NCBI GenBank assembly: GCA_903927685.1
Contig: CAIYOB010001470.1
Coordinates: forward strand, 1 to 25,556
DNA: 25,556 nt
DNA from: an uncultured Planctomycetaceae bacterium
Lineage (GTDB): Bacteria > Planctomycetota > Planctomycetia > Pirellulales > Pirellulaceae
Reading direction: 5' to 3'
Shown: positions 8,829-16,648 of the stretch, one piece after another
Numbering within the stretch: position 1 is the first letter of the stretch
Layout: each line of letters begins with the position of its first letter
Translations under genes and position numbers: made by a program
The notes under the pieces: generated by a model
Told to the model about the DNA's origin: nothing
Databases searched by the model: none
Seen by the model: only the letters and a program-made list of their open reading frames with translations

Positions 8829-8938
8829 ACAGCCTCCGGGAGGGCGATGCCCCGTTGCACAGGAGCGAACCTCGTTGGAGTTCACACCCTTTGGATACCG
8901 TCCGGAGAACGCGAGATGCCGCTGCCCCCCACGTTGAT

Positions 8939-8962
8939 GACGGCGGCGTTTCCTCCGCCGTC
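8939..8962. terminator. GC-rich hairpin between convergent genes
   Basis: GACGGCGG (8939-8946) pairs perfectly with CCGCCGTC (8955-8962) around an 8-base loop. It sits between the ends of the LamG/GH99-like gene (+) and the hox operon (-), where a shared terminator is expected. There is no T-run on either side, so intrinsic termination is not certain. Confidence 0.3.
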
Positions 8963-9038
8963 GCCCGAATGGACGAGGCGAACTCGACGGTGCGTCCCGG
9001 CTTGGATTTCTTACTTCGCCGGTCGCCAGCGACGGCAG

Positions 9039-9542
9039 TCAGTTCCCGGCCAGTCGGCCGGCGAGCAGGTCCTGGATGCGGGCCACGGCCGACGGGACGG
9101 CGGCGGCGACGGGTGCGGATAGCTGTTGGTCCCCGACGTCGAAGCAAAGTCCACCGACGCACACCAGGGTGGCGGAGGGCGCGCGGCCGTAGACCAGAAA
9201 TGCCAAGGCGAGCAGTTGCTCCGGCCCGACGGAATGCAGCACGGCGTTCGTCGCGGCATCCTTGCAGGCCAGCTCGCGACAGTCCAACTGCCCCGCGGGA
9301 GCCGCAATCGTGGCGTCGATGAAGATCACGTGGTCGCAGGCGGCGATGTCGGCAGCGAACTCGGGTGTGAGTTGATGGCAGGCCCGGACGTCCACCCGGC
9401 GGGGATCGGCGACGCGTCGCACACGTTCGGCCACCAGCGGCCCGAATGCGTCGTCGCCGCGGAGCGTATTGCCGTATCCGATCACCAGGACTCGACCGGC
9501 GGCGGACGGCGGTCCCTGCGGATCAGCTGCGTTGCAGTTCAT
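9039..9542 (-). CDS. hoxW: [NiFe]-hydrogenase maturation protease HoxW
   Basis: About 167 residues, usual for the HyaD/HybD/HoxW family (M52). These cytoplasmic endopeptidases recognise nickel in the immature large subunit and cut after its last His, releasing a C-terminal peptide so that the active site closes. Visible features are VLVIGYGNTLRGDDAFG near the N-terminus with the acidic nickel ligand, an acidic segment at CDHVIFIDA (about 69-77), and His103 in LHSVGPEQLL, corresponding to the Glu/Asp/His triad of HybD. It is the last gene of hoxEFUYHW and overlaps hoxH by 20 bases. The ATG at 9542 gives a normal-length N-terminus; the frame is open further upstream inside hoxH, and an ATG at 9563 is an alternative. 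No strong ribosome binding site is seen, so translational coupling to hoxH is likely. Confidence 0.88.
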   Translation of the reverse strand: MNCNAADPQGPPSAAGRVLVIGYGNTLRGDDAFGPLVAERVRRVADPRRVDVRACHQLTPEFAADIAACDHVIFIDATIAAPAGQLDCRELACKDAATNAVLHSVGPEQLLALAFLVYGRAPSATLVCVGGLCFDVGDQQLSAPVAAAVPSAVARIQDLLAGRLAGN

Positions 9543-10956
9543 CGACCATCCGGCCTGCGGCATCGAGCAGTTCGATCCGCAACGGCATTTGGCCCAGCGC
9601 GTGCGAGGCGCAACTGAGGCAAGGATCATAGCAACGGATCAACGCCTCGACGCGGTTCAACATGCCTTCCTGCAATTTGTTCCCGTCGACATATCGCTGG
9701 GCCACCTGCTTGACGCCGCGATTCATCGCCAAGTTGTTGTGCCCGGTCGCGATGATCAGGTTCATCCAGGTCATCAGGCCCTGTGGGTTGATGCGGTAGT
9801 GGTGAATCAAGGTCCCCCGCGGCGCCTCGGCCACGCCGATGCCCTCGTCCCGATTGCTCCGAGCCCGGGCCCGGATCCGCGTGTCCAGGATCTGCGGATC
9901 CCGCAGCAGCCGATCGATGGTCTCCAGGGCGAAGATGATCTCGACCAGCCGGGCGTAGTGATAGTGGAAGCTGCTCGCCACCGGCTTGGCCTCCTGCAGC
10001 GTGCGGAACTCGGCCAGCGCCACGTCGGCGAAGGGCGTCCCGCAGCGGTCGCAGTTGTTCAAGCGGGCGAGCGGGCCGACGCGGTAGATGCCGTTGGGAT
10101 AGCCGTGCCGTTTGTAGTACGGGAACTTCATGTAGGAAAACGGCTCGACGGCCTCGCCGATCACCCGCTGGTATTCGTCCGGCGGCACCATGTCCTCGAC
10201 GATATTGCCCTCGGCGTCCTTGATGCGGATCAGGCCGTCGTAATGCTCCAGCCCGCCGCGGGGCGTGACCAGGCTCAGGAACAGCGACGGGAAGTTGCCG
10301 AAGTGCTGGGCTTCGTCCGCAAACTTGCTGACCTGGTCCCGGAAGAACGCATAGGTCCGGCGGGCGATGGTCATCCCGTCGGGAATCATCTTCAGCAACG
10401 CGGTCCGCTTCTCCTCGGTCAGCGGCTCGTTCACGCCGCCCGGGACCATCCAAGCGGGATGGATCCGCTTGCCGCCCAGGATCTCGATCATCAGCTGGCC
10501 GATCTGCCGCAGGCGGATGCCGTCCTTGGCCAGCTGCGGGTGCTGCTTCATCAAGCCGAACACGTTTCGCTGAGCCGGATCGGAATCCCAGCCCAGCAGG
10601 AAATCGGGCGAGGACAGGTGGAAGAACGACAGCGCATGGGACTGCAGCAACTGGGCCAGGTTCATGATCCGCCGCAGTTTGACGGCCGTCGGCGGGATGG
10701 ACACGCTCAACAGCTGGTCGCAGGCCTTGGACGAGGCCACCAGGTGGCTGACGGGGCAGATCCCGCAGGACCGCGCGGTCAGGGCGGGCATTTCCCGGTA
10801 GGGCCGCCCTTCGCAGAACTTTTCAAAGCCCCGGTACTGGGTCAGGTGGAACTTGGCATCCTCGACCTGGCCGGCGGAATCCAGTTGGATCGTGATCCGC
10901 GCGTGGCCTTCGATGCGGGTGATCGGTTCAATGGTGAGCGTGCGATTGAGGACCAT
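9523..10956 (-). CDS. hoxH: Bidirectional [NiFe]-hydrogenase large subunit HoxH
   Basis: 477 residues, matching HoxH of group 3d hydrogenases (about 475-490). It holds the NiFe(CN)2CO centre where H2 is split or formed. The N-terminal L1 motif RSCGICPVSH gives Cys64 and Cys67; the C-terminal L2 motif DPCLSCASH gives Cys446 and Cys449, followed by His452. Twenty-five residues after His452 form the extension expected to be removed by HoxW, encoded immediately downstream. Other HoxH-like segments are TIEPITRIEGHARI at the start and APRGTLIHHY about 100 residues from the end. The ATG at 10956 lies 8 bases after the hoxY stop. The upstream sequence contains AAGG, a modest ribosome binding site. 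The product is cytoplasmic; there is no Tat signal on the small subunit. Confidence 0.96.
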   Translation of the reverse strand: MVLNRTLTIEPITRIEGHARITIQLDSAGQVEDAKFHLTQYRGFEKFCEGRPYREMPALTARSCGICPVSHLVASSKACDQLLSVSIPPTAVKLRRIMNLAQLLQSHALSFFHLSSPDFLLGWDSDPAQRNVFGLMKQHPQLAKDGIRLRQIGQLMIEILGGKRIHPAWMVPGGVNEPLTEEKRTALLKMIPDGMTIARRTYAFFRDQVSKFADEAQHFGNFPSLFLSLVTPRGGLEHYDGLIRIKDAEGNIVEDMVPPDEYQRVIGEAVEPFSYMKFPYYKRHGYPNGIYRVGPLARLNNCDRCGTPFADVALAEFRTLQEAKPVASSFHYHYARLVEIIFALETIDRLLRDPQILDTRIRARARSNRDEGIGVAEAPRGTLIHHYRINPQGLMTWMNLIIATGHNNLAMNRGVKQVAQRYVDGNKLQEGMLNRVEALIRCYDPCLSCASHALGQMPLRIELLDAAGRMVDELQRS

Positions 10957-10964
10957 GCGATGCC

Positions 10965-11507
10965 TTACGCTCCAAAACGAGTAACAAGCGACGGATCGGG
11001 CTTGCGTCCGGCGATCAGTTCACTGAGCACGAACCAGATCGCTTCCGCCGAAGGCGGACATCCGGGGACGAACAAGTCCACGTGCACAACGGCGTGCAGT
11101 GGGCGGACGGGATCCAGCAGCTTGGGCACGTGGACGGTCGGCCGCTGAGGATTCAACTGGACATTCTCTTTGTAGGCGCGGTCCAAGACGGCGTCCAGCG
11201 GAAAGAAATTTCGCATCGCAGGCACATTGCCGCAGACGGCGCAGTCGCCCAGGCTGATCAGGTAGCGACAATGCTGGCGGAACTGGAGCGCCTTTTCCAG
11301 ATCGTCTTCCGAACTGACGGCGCCTTCCAGGATCCCCACGTCGACCGTTTCCGGCAACTCTTTGGCATCGACCAGCGGACTGTAGACGAACTCGACCTGC
11401 TCGGCCAGCGCGATCAGCCGCTCGTCGATATCCAGGAACGACATGTGGCAGCCGGAGCAGCCGTCCAGCCACGATGTCGCGAGCGTAATCTTCTTGCCAT
11501 CACTCAT
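10965..11507 (-). CDS. hoxY: Bidirectional [NiFe]-hydrogenase small subunit HoxY
   Basis: 180 residues, the usual size for HoxY, which is much shorter than uptake-type small subunits. It carries a single proximal [4Fe-4S] cluster passing electrons between HoxH and the HoxEFU diaphorase. Ligand motifs are [14 protein letters not shown] (Cys17, Cys20), GDCAVCGN (Cys89, with Cys92 next to it) and PGCPPSAE (Cys150). The twin-arginine signal and the medial and distal clusters of membrane-bound hydrogenases are absent, which fits a soluble cytoplasmic enzyme. Its start overlaps the 3' end of hoxU by 8 bases and its stop is 8 bases before hoxH, so the subunits are probably translationally coupled. 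Confidence 0.95.
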   Translation of the reverse strand: MSDGKKITLATSWLDGCSGCHMSFLDIDERLIALAEQVEFVYSPLVDAKELPETVDVGILEGAVSSEDDLEKALQFRQHCRYLISLGDCAVCGNVPAMRNFFPLDAVLDRAYKENVQLNPQRPTVHVPKLLDPVRPLHAVVHVDLFVPGCPPSAEAIWFVLSELIAGRKPDPSLVTRFGA

Positions 11508-12231
11508 GGGGCAGCCTCATCTGCGAAAGGTACGGCAGGAAGTGCCGGTCTTTGGCCATCTCGCCCACCGACGTTCCCTGCTTGACCAACGCGCCGGTCG
11601 GGCAGACTTGGACACACTTGCCGCACCCCGTGCACGTAGCGCTTTCGCCCCACGGCCGGTTGAGATCCGTGATCACGCGGCAATCGATCCCGCGCCCCAT
11701 CAGGTCCCAAGTGTGCGCGCCCTCGATTTCGTCGCACACCCGGACACAGCGGGTACACAGCACGCACCGGTTGTGATCCAGGCGGAAGTAGTCGTTGGTC
11801 GAGTCGATTTCGTACACCGAATTCCGGTAGGGCACGCGCACGTGGTCGACGCCGCACTGCTGGGCCAGCGTCTGCAATTCACAGTGCCCGTTGGAGACGC
11901 ATACCGAACAAACGTGATTGCGCTCCGCGAACAACAGCTCGACGATCATGCGGCGGTACCGCTGCAGCCGCGGCGTGTTGCTGAACACTTGCATCCCCTG
12001 GGCGACGCGGGTCGAACAGGCGGAGACGAGCCGGGAACTGCCCTCGATTTCGACGACGCACAGCCGGCAGGCGCCCCAGACGCTGAGCCCTTCCAGGTAG
12101 CACAGCGAAGGGATGCGGATCCCTTGCTCCCGGGCGACCGTCAAGATCGTCTCGTCTTCGCGGGCACTGAGGTCGCGGTCGTCGATTCGGAACGTGACGA
12201 CGCGGACCGGCGGCGGAGCCTGACGTTTCAC
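11500..12231 (-). CDS. hoxU: Diaphorase iron-sulfur subunit HoxU
   Basis: 243 residues, homologous to the N-terminal part of complex I subunit NuoG. It carries electrons from the flavin subunit HoxF to HoxY. Clusters are visible in order: a plant-ferredoxin-type [2Fe-2S] site ([15 protein letters not shown] and a following Cys, about 44-71); a His/Cys-rich site ([13 protein letters not shown], about 105-117) like the NuoG N5 site; and two ferredoxin-like [4Fe-4S] motifs ([11 protein letters not shown] and [12 protein letters not shown]). This set is the standard HoxU complement. The start overlaps the hoxF stop by 4 bases (ATGA arrangement) and the end overlaps hoxY, showing tight operon packing. 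Soluble; no signal peptide. Confidence 0.95.
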   Translation of the reverse strand: MKRQAPPPVRVVTFRIDDRDLSAREDETILTVAREQGIRIPSLCYLEGLSVWGACRLCVVEIEGSSRLVSACSTRVAQGMQVFSNTPRLQRYRRMIVELLFAERNHVCSVCVSNGHCELQTLAQQCGVDHVRVPYRNSVYEIDSTNDYFRLDHNRCVLCTRCVRVCDEIEGAHTWDLMGRGIDCRVITDLNRPWGESATCTGCGKCVQVCPTGALVKQGTSVGEMAKDRHFLPYLSQMRLPHE

Positions 12232-13874
12232 GGTTGAGCCTCCTTCTCGGCATGGCGGTGCGCCGCCTTGGGCGCCGCACCGGTCAGTTTCTCTTCATAC
12301 TCGTGGCGGAAGTACCGCAGCGTGCTCAGCACCGGATTGGGAGCCGTCTGGCCCAGCCCGCACAAGCTGGTCGCCTGCACTACTTCGCACAGTTCTTCGA
12401 GCAGCGCCAGATCGTCCTGCGTCCCCTGGCCCTTGGCGATCTTGTCCAGCAGACCGAACATCTGTTGCGTGCCCACGCGGCAAGGAATGCACTTGCCGCA
12501 GGACTCGCTCATGCAGAACTCCATGAAATAGCGGGCCACGTCGACCATCGACGACGTCTCGTCCATGACGATCATGCCGCCCGAACCCATGATCGAGCCC
12601 GCCTGGCGCAGCGTATCGTAGTCGACAGGCAAGTCCAGGTGCTGTTCCGGCAGGCAGCCGCCGGACGGGCCGCCGGTCTGCACCGCCTTGAACTTGCGGC
12701 CGTCGGGCACCCCGCCGCCGATGTCGTTGATGATCTCGCGGAGCTTGATCCCCATGGGGACTTCGATCAAGCCCGTGTTCTCGATGCGGCCCGCCAAGGC
12801 GAAGACCTTGGTGCCCTTCGATTTCTCCGTGCCGATGCCGGCAAACCACTCGCCGCCGCGGCGAATGATCGCCGGGACATTGGCCAGCGTCTCCACGTTG
12901 TTGATCAGCGTCGGATAGCCCCACAGGCCCGCCTCCGCCGGATAGGGCGGCCGCGGGCTGGGTTGGCCGCGTTCCCCTTCGACGGACGCCATCAACGCCG
13001 TTTCCTCGCCGCAGACGAACGCCCCGGCGCCCAGCCGCAACTCGATCTCGAAACTGAACTGCGTCTCACAAATGCTCGACCCCAACAGGCCCTTGCGGGT
13101 CGCCTGACGGATGGCCGACTTCAGGCGATCGATGGCCAGCGGATACTCCGCCCGGATGTAGATGTAGCCCTTGTTGGCCCCCACGGCATAAGCGGCGATG
13201 GCCATGCCTTCCAGCACCCGATGCGGGTCCGACTCGAGCACCGCCCGGTCCATGAACGCGCCGGGGTCCCCTTCATCCGCATTGCAGATGACGAACTTCT
13301 GATCGGCCGGCATCTTGGCCACCGTCGACCATTTCAAGCCGGACGGATACCCGCCGCCGCCGCGTCCCCGCAGTCCGCTGATCTCGATTTCCCGCAGCAC
13401 CTCGGCGCGGTTCATCTCGGTCAAGGCGGTGACCAGGGCCCGATAGCCGTCGGCCGCGATGTAATCGTTGATGTCCTCCGGGTCGATGACCCCCGAATTC
13501 TCCAGCACGATCTTTTGCTGCCGCGCAAAGAACGGAACCTCGGTCGGGCAGGCCAAACGCTGAACCGGTTCGCCGCCCAGGCTGGCGGCGACGTCGGCCG
13601 CATCCGATTCGGCGACATGCTGGTACAACACCGGCTTGTCCTGGCCGCGCGTCTGCACCTCGACCAGCGGGCCGGCGGAACAGAGGCCCATACAGCCGAC
13701 CGACTTGACCTTGACGTCCTCGCGTTCCCCCAACTGCGTCTTCAGTCCGTCGAGCACCGGCTTGGCCCCCGACGACTGGCAGCCCGCGGCCATGCAGACG
13801 CGGACGCAGTGCGTACAGGTCTCCCCGGCGGTTCGCACCTCGGACGCGAGTTCTTCCAGATCATCAAGATTCAT
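12228..13874 (-). CDS. hoxF: Diaphorase flavin/NAD-binding subunit HoxF
   Basis: 548 residues, homologous to NuoF with an N-terminal NuoE-like extension as in HoxF. It binds FMN and NAD(H) and is the entry or exit point for electrons. Residues 20-70 show a thioredoxin-like [2Fe-2S] motif (Cys27-x4-Cys32, Cys61-x3-Cys65). [16 protein letters not shown] (168-183) is the FMN/NADH-binding glycine-rich loop, and [13 protein letters not shown] follows it. [13 protein letters not shown] and [15 protein letters not shown] are the conserved core. [11 protein letters not shown] (Cys459, Cys462, Cys465) with TSLCGLG (Cys505) binds a [4Fe-4S] cluster. The last about 20 residues form a charged, Ala-rich tail with no family counterpart that I recognise. 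NADH versus NADPH preference cannot be read directly. The start lies 11 bases inside hoxE. Confidence 0.95.
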   Translation of the reverse strand: MNLDDLEELASEVRTAGETCTHCVRVCMAAGCQSSGAKPVLDGLKTQLGEREDVKVKSVGCMGLCSAGPLVEVQTRGQDKPVLYQHVAESDAADVAASLGGEPVQRLACPTEVPFFARQQKIVLENSGVIDPEDINDYIAADGYRALVTALTEMNRAEVLREIEISGLRGRGGGGYPSGLKWSTVAKMPADQKFVICNADEGDPGAFMDRAVLESDPHRVLEGMAIAAYAVGANKGYIYIRAEYPLAIDRLKSAIRQATRKGLLGSSICETQFSFEIELRLGAGAFVCGEETALMASVEGERGQPSPRPPYPAEAGLWGYPTLINNVETLANVPAIIRRGGEWFAGIGTEKSKGTKVFALAGRIENTGLIEVPMGIKLREIINDIGGGVPDGRKFKAVQTGGPSGGCLPEQHLDLPVDYDTLRQAGSIMGSGGMIVMDETSSMVDVARYFMEFCMSESCGKCIPCRVGTQQMFGLLDKIAKGQGTQDDLALLEELCEVVQATSLCGLGQTAPNPVLSTLRYFRHEYEEKLTGAAPKAAHRHAEKEAQP

Positions 13875-14370
13875 GTTCCAGCACCTTCTCGATCTTGTTC
13901 AATAACTCCGCGGGCGATTGTTTGCCGAGCATCGTTCCATCCAGCACGGCGGCCGGGGCGAGGCCGCAAGCCCCGACGCACCGGGCGCTGACGACGGACA
14001 GCTTGCCATCCGCCGTCGTCTGGCCGGTCCGGACGTGATACCGCTGCTGGATGCCGTCCACCAGATCGCCGGCGCCTTTGATGTAACAGGCCGTGCCCGT
14101 GCAGACGACACAGGTATGCTTGCCCTTCGGCTTGAGCGTGAACAGGTGGTAAAACGTGGCCACGCCGTAGACTTTGCTCAGGGGCAAGTTGAGCGATTGG
14201 GCCACGTACCGCATCGACGGGTCGTCGATGAACCCGAAAACGTCCTGAACGGTGTGCAGGGTCTCGATCAACGCGTGCCCGGCATAGCCGTTACGGCGCA
14301 TGGTGATGTCAACCATCTTCCACCGGTTGTCCGCCGTCGGCGCTTCCGGTTTGACTCGTTTGACGGCCAT
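13864..14370 (-). CDS. hoxE: Diaphorase [2Fe-2S] subunit HoxE
   Basis: 168 residues, homologous to NuoE. It has the helical N-terminal region ([38 protein letters not shown]) followed by a thioredoxin-like [2Fe-2S] domain with Cys90-x4-Cys95 and Cys131-x3-Cys135. HoxE is present in cyanobacterial-type bidirectional hydrogenases but missing from the four-subunit Ralstonia-type enzyme, so this operon is the five-subunit form. The ATG at 14370 is preceded by AGGAG with a 9-base spacer and gives a standard N-terminus. The frame remains open up to 14466, but that stretch has no conserved features. It is the first gene of the operon; its 3' end overlaps hoxF by 11 bases. Confidence 0.93.
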   Translation of the reverse strand: MAVKRVKPEAPTADNRWKMVDITMRRNGYAGHALIETLHTVQDVFGFIDDPSMRYVAQSLNLPLSKVYGVATFYHLFTLKPKGKHTCVVCTGTACYIKGAGDLVDGIQQRYHVRTGQTTADGKLSVVSARCVGACGLAPAAVLDGTMLGKQSPAELLNKIEKVLEHES

Positions 14371-14630
14371 CGGTATTGACTCCTGAAATCCCGGTGTCGG
14401 GCATCCTGCGTGACGCCCGACGCATTGTCCAACGAGGATCGGCTTCGAGCCGACGCGCGCAACCACGACCTTGCGGCGGTCCGGTTGGGCGGGAGAGGGA
14501 CCACCTTACGCTTGCACTTCCCCGTCTGCTGACGGGAGGGTGCAGACAAGTGCTCAAAGTATGGTAGAGGAAAACCCGGCGGCATGAAAGCCGGGATGGG
14601 CAGATTCTCGCGGGGTCTTCACAAAAGGCT
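14371..14630 (-). promoter_or_regulatory. Leader/upstream region of the hox operon
   Basis: The only gap upstream of hoxE that can hold its promoter, bounded by the terminator of the preceding minus-strand gene. It contains two small perfect hairpins, TCGGCT/AGCCGA (14439-14453) and CCCGTC/GACGGG (14521-14536). A weak -10-like CATACT is seen on the minus strand near 14560. No convincing sigma-70 or sigma-54 promoter pair was found by eye, so the start site is unknown. Confidence 0.35.
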
Positions 14631-14677
14631 GAAAGCGGGGCGAACCGGCCGTGAAACAGCTGGTCAGCCCCGCTTTC
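14631..14677 (-). terminator. Intrinsic terminator of the BBP7 gene
   Basis: GAAAGCGGGGC (14631-14641) pairs perfectly over 11 bases with GCCCCGCTTTC (14667-14677). On the minus strand a short T-run (TTTT) follows a few bases after the stem. It lies about 65 bases past the stop codon of the BBP7 gene. The long 25-base loop can pair partly inside (GAACCGGCC / GGTC). It would insulate the hox operon from read-through. Confidence 0.6.
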
Positions 14678-14741
14678 TTTGCCCCCCAATCGCTCCCTCG
14701 CTTCGTCCTCCCTGGTCCCTGCTCCCCTGCTCCCCGCAGCC

Positions 14742-16190
14742 TTACATCCGCAGGGTCAGCCCCACGGACAGTCCTTGCAGATACAGGCTCGAGTCCTTGA
14801 TGCCGTTGAATGCGGGGTACGATCCGCCGCTCGGATCCAAGGAACCGCCGAACCACTGGCTGGAGTTGACCGTGGGCAGGTTGCCCAGCGACGTGTCGAT
14901 CTGCTCGCCCGCCAGGGCCAGGCTGCTCCAGTAGATGAAGTCGTAGCCGACGGTCGCTTCGAGATTCTTGGTCAGTTTGAAGGTCAACTTGACCTCCGCT
15001 TCCGGAATCACCGCGAACTTGTCGTCCTCGTAGACCCCTTCGTTCGTCGGCAGCGCCATGATACCGCTGGTGTAGTGCGAGGTGAATCCGCCCGCGTCGG
15101 TCAGGGCGGAACGCCCGTCGATCGTGACGACTTGGTTCATATTACCCATACCGACCTTGGCGAGAACCGACAGCACGATGGGGCCGCTACCGACCTGGCC
15201 CAACAAGCCGAGCGAACCGCCGTGGAATTTGTTTTCCGTGTCGAATACGTCCTCGGCTTCAAAGTTGGCACCGAAGATCTGGGGGGTAAAGTCCGTGCTG
15301 TGAGCGATCGTCAGCCGGTCGTCCACCCGCGAGAACTGGTAACCGCCGATCAGGTCCAGTCGCCGGCCCGGGGCACAGAACAGCAGGTACCGCAGGTAGC
15401 CTTCCGCACCCTCCACGTCGGTCTTGGCAACCGCGTCGATCTGGCCATCCAAGGTGAACAGCAGGTTGCCCACGGTGGTCTGTCCGCTGACCAGGAATGA
15501 GGCCGGCCCGACGCCGCTGTCCGCCGACGGCCAAGTCTCGTAGAACGGCCGAGCCAACAGCGGGCTGCCGCTGGCGTCGGAACTGCCGTGGAAGCCTACA
15601 CTCTCCGTCTCGACCAGGAAGTAGTTTCCGACCAGCCCCAGTCGCTCGCCCTCGTCCAGCCATCCGCCGACCGTGAGCTTGCCCGCCGCTTGACGGTTGT
15701 CGCTCAGCTCGTCGCCGCCGAACAGGACGCTCGCTCCGGGGACAACGCCTTCGCTGCCCGGAGGACTGGTGCTGACCAACGGCGGCAAATACCGGCCCTG
15801 CAACCACGTGCTCATGTACTCGACACTGACCCACGGGCCGTAAACCCACGGACCGCTGGCTCGGTCGCCCTTGCCCATCCCGCCTTTGCCCGCCCCGCCC
15901 TTGGCGTCCTTGCCGCCCTTCGCGCCCGCTTTCTGGGGCGAGTCATATTGGAAGGCGGCCGGCCGGCTCTGGACTGCCGGGGACTTGGCCGCGTCCGCGA
16001 CCCCTGCCGGAGTCTTCAGCTCGGCATCGTCGCCGATATAGCCGCTGAAGCTGGCTTCCGAATCGAAGCCTTCCGCCTGGGCAAAGGGAGAATTGCCAGA
16101 CGAAGGAGCCGCAGCCTCCGCATGGCTCTGAACACGCCCCGTCAGGAGCACAATCGCTACCACCGCCAGTCTTGCGATTCTCGTTTTCAT
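14742..16190 (-). CDS. BBP7-family outer-membrane beta-barrel protein
   Basis: 482 residues with a signal peptide (MKTRIARLAVVAIVLLTGRV, cleavage near SHAEA). A low-complexity linker (about 85-125) follows, with AGAKGGKDAKGGAGKGGMGKG rich in Gly, Lys and Ala. The remainder alternates short amphipathic strands typical of a barrel: RRLDLIGGYQFSRVDDRL, HGGSLGLLGQVGSG, and the characteristic C-terminal block in which a Tyr-Asp/Thr-Phe-Ile/Leu-Tyr-Trp strand precedes GEQIDTSL. It ends in LSVGLTLRM. This is the pattern of putative beta-barrel porin-7 (BBP7), a family known mainly from planctomycetes and of unproven transport function. The ATG at 16190 is chosen for the signal peptide, though no strong ribosome binding site precedes it; upstream the frame is open, with an AGGAGG only one base before a GTG. 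Single gene with its own terminator. Confidence 0.8.
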   Translation of the reverse strand: MKTRIARLAVVAIVLLTGRVQSHAEAAAPSSGNSPFAQAEGFDSEASFSGYIGDDAELKTPAGVADAAKSPAVQSRPAAFQYDSPQKAGAKGGKDAKGGAGKGGMGKGDRASGPWVYGPWVSVEYMSTWLQGRYLPPLVSTSPPGSEGVVPGASVLFGGDELSDNRQAAGKLTVGGWLDEGERLGLVGNYFLVETESVGFHGSSDASGSPLLARPFYETWPSADSGVGPASFLVSGQTTVGNLLFTLDGQIDAVAKTDVEGAEGYLRYLLFCAPGRRLDLIGGYQFSRVDDRLTIAHSTDFTPQIFGANFEAEDVFDTENKFHGGSLGLLGQVGSGPIVLSVLAKVGMGNMNQVVTIDGRSALTDAGGFTSHYTSGIMALPTNEGVYEDDKFAVIPEAEVKLTFKLTKNLEATVGYDFIYWSSLALAGEQIDTSLGNLPTVNSSQWFGGSLDPSGGSYPAFNGIKDSSLYLQGLSVGLTLRM

Positions 16191-16319
16191 GGTTACAACC
16201 CGCTTCGGCTGAGTATTCGATTCCACGCTTACGACAAGATCGTCCGGCAATCGAGGAACATCCAACAGATCCGTCACGCCTCCTAGATCCTGCGCAAGCC
16301 CCCCCACTTAACAACCTGA

Positions 16320-16346
16320 ATCCCGGGCGCAAGCTGCGCCCGGGAT
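16320..16346. repeat. Perfect GC-rich palindromic hairpin
   Basis: ATCCCGGGCGCA (16320-16331) and TGCGCCCGGGAT (16335-16346) pair over 12 bases around a three-base AGC loop. There is no T-run. It lies between two divergent genes, upstream of both, so a terminator for either is not expected. A REP-like intergenic palindrome is the better guess. Confidence 0.6.
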
Positions 16347-16450
16347 AGACGCGGCAACCCAACCCTTCCGCGGAACCCGCACTCCGGTTGGCGCATCTAT
16401 CGGTGATATCGTTTATGTCGGCTGTATCTGCGGTGCCGATTAGATGAAAA

Positions 16451-16486
16451 GGCGCGGATGTATCAAACGCGCCAGGGTATTTTTTC
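16451..16486 (+). terminator. Hairpin with T-run upstream of the secA-like gene
   Basis: GGCGCG (16451-16456) pairs with CGCGCC (16468-16473), loop 11 bases, followed after 7 bases by TTTTTT. It resembles a weak intrinsic terminator on the plus strand, placed upstream of the proposed secA promoter. It may block stray transcription into the gene. Short stem, so tentative. Confidence 0.3.
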
Positions 16487-16543
16487 CCCTCAGGGATGCG
16501 AAAGGACGCTCCACGGGCGTAAGGTCTCGCGCCGCGGATGCGG

Positions 16544-16571
16544 TGGAGAATCCCCGGCCGGTCGATATAAT
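16544..16571 (+). promoter_or_regulatory. Sigma-70-type promoter of the secA-like gene
   Basis: A perfect -10 box TATAAT (16566-16571) is preceded, with a 16-base spacer, by TGGAGA (16544-16549; four of six consensus bases). Transcription would start near 16578, giving a leader of about 70 bases before the ATG at 16649. Confidence 0.5.
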
Positions 16572-16648
16572 GGCAGCCGCCGGAGGGACTGGACCGCGTC
16601 TTGTTCCCGCTGGACCGATCCCAATGTTACCAAGGATTCAAATCACCG

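Larger units (their letters stand above)
16191..16648. other. Divergent intergenic region, BBP7 gene versus short secA
   Basis: About 460 bases separating two divergently read genes. It holds a perfect 12-bp palindromic hairpin (16320-16346), a second hairpin GGCGCG/CGCGCC (16451-16456/16468-16473) followed after 7 bases by a run of six T, and a clear TATAAT box facing the secA-like gene. No gene is supported here; short frames lack motifs. No good promoter for the BBP7 gene was found by eye. Confidence 0.5.

Noticed and set aside
9469..11148. Plus-strand open frame of 559 codons over hoxH/hoxY
   Set aside because: Antisense to hoxH and hoxY; no recognisable motif, and the conserved Cys motifs are on the other strand.
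12234..13991. Plus-strand open frame of 585 codons over hoxF
   Set aside because: Shadow of hoxF and the hoxE end; His/Arg/Gln-rich with no family features.
14742..16307. Longer start for the BBP7 gene
   Set aside because: The extra N-terminal residues would precede the signal peptide and resemble non-coding sequence; the AGGAGG there is only one base from a GTG.
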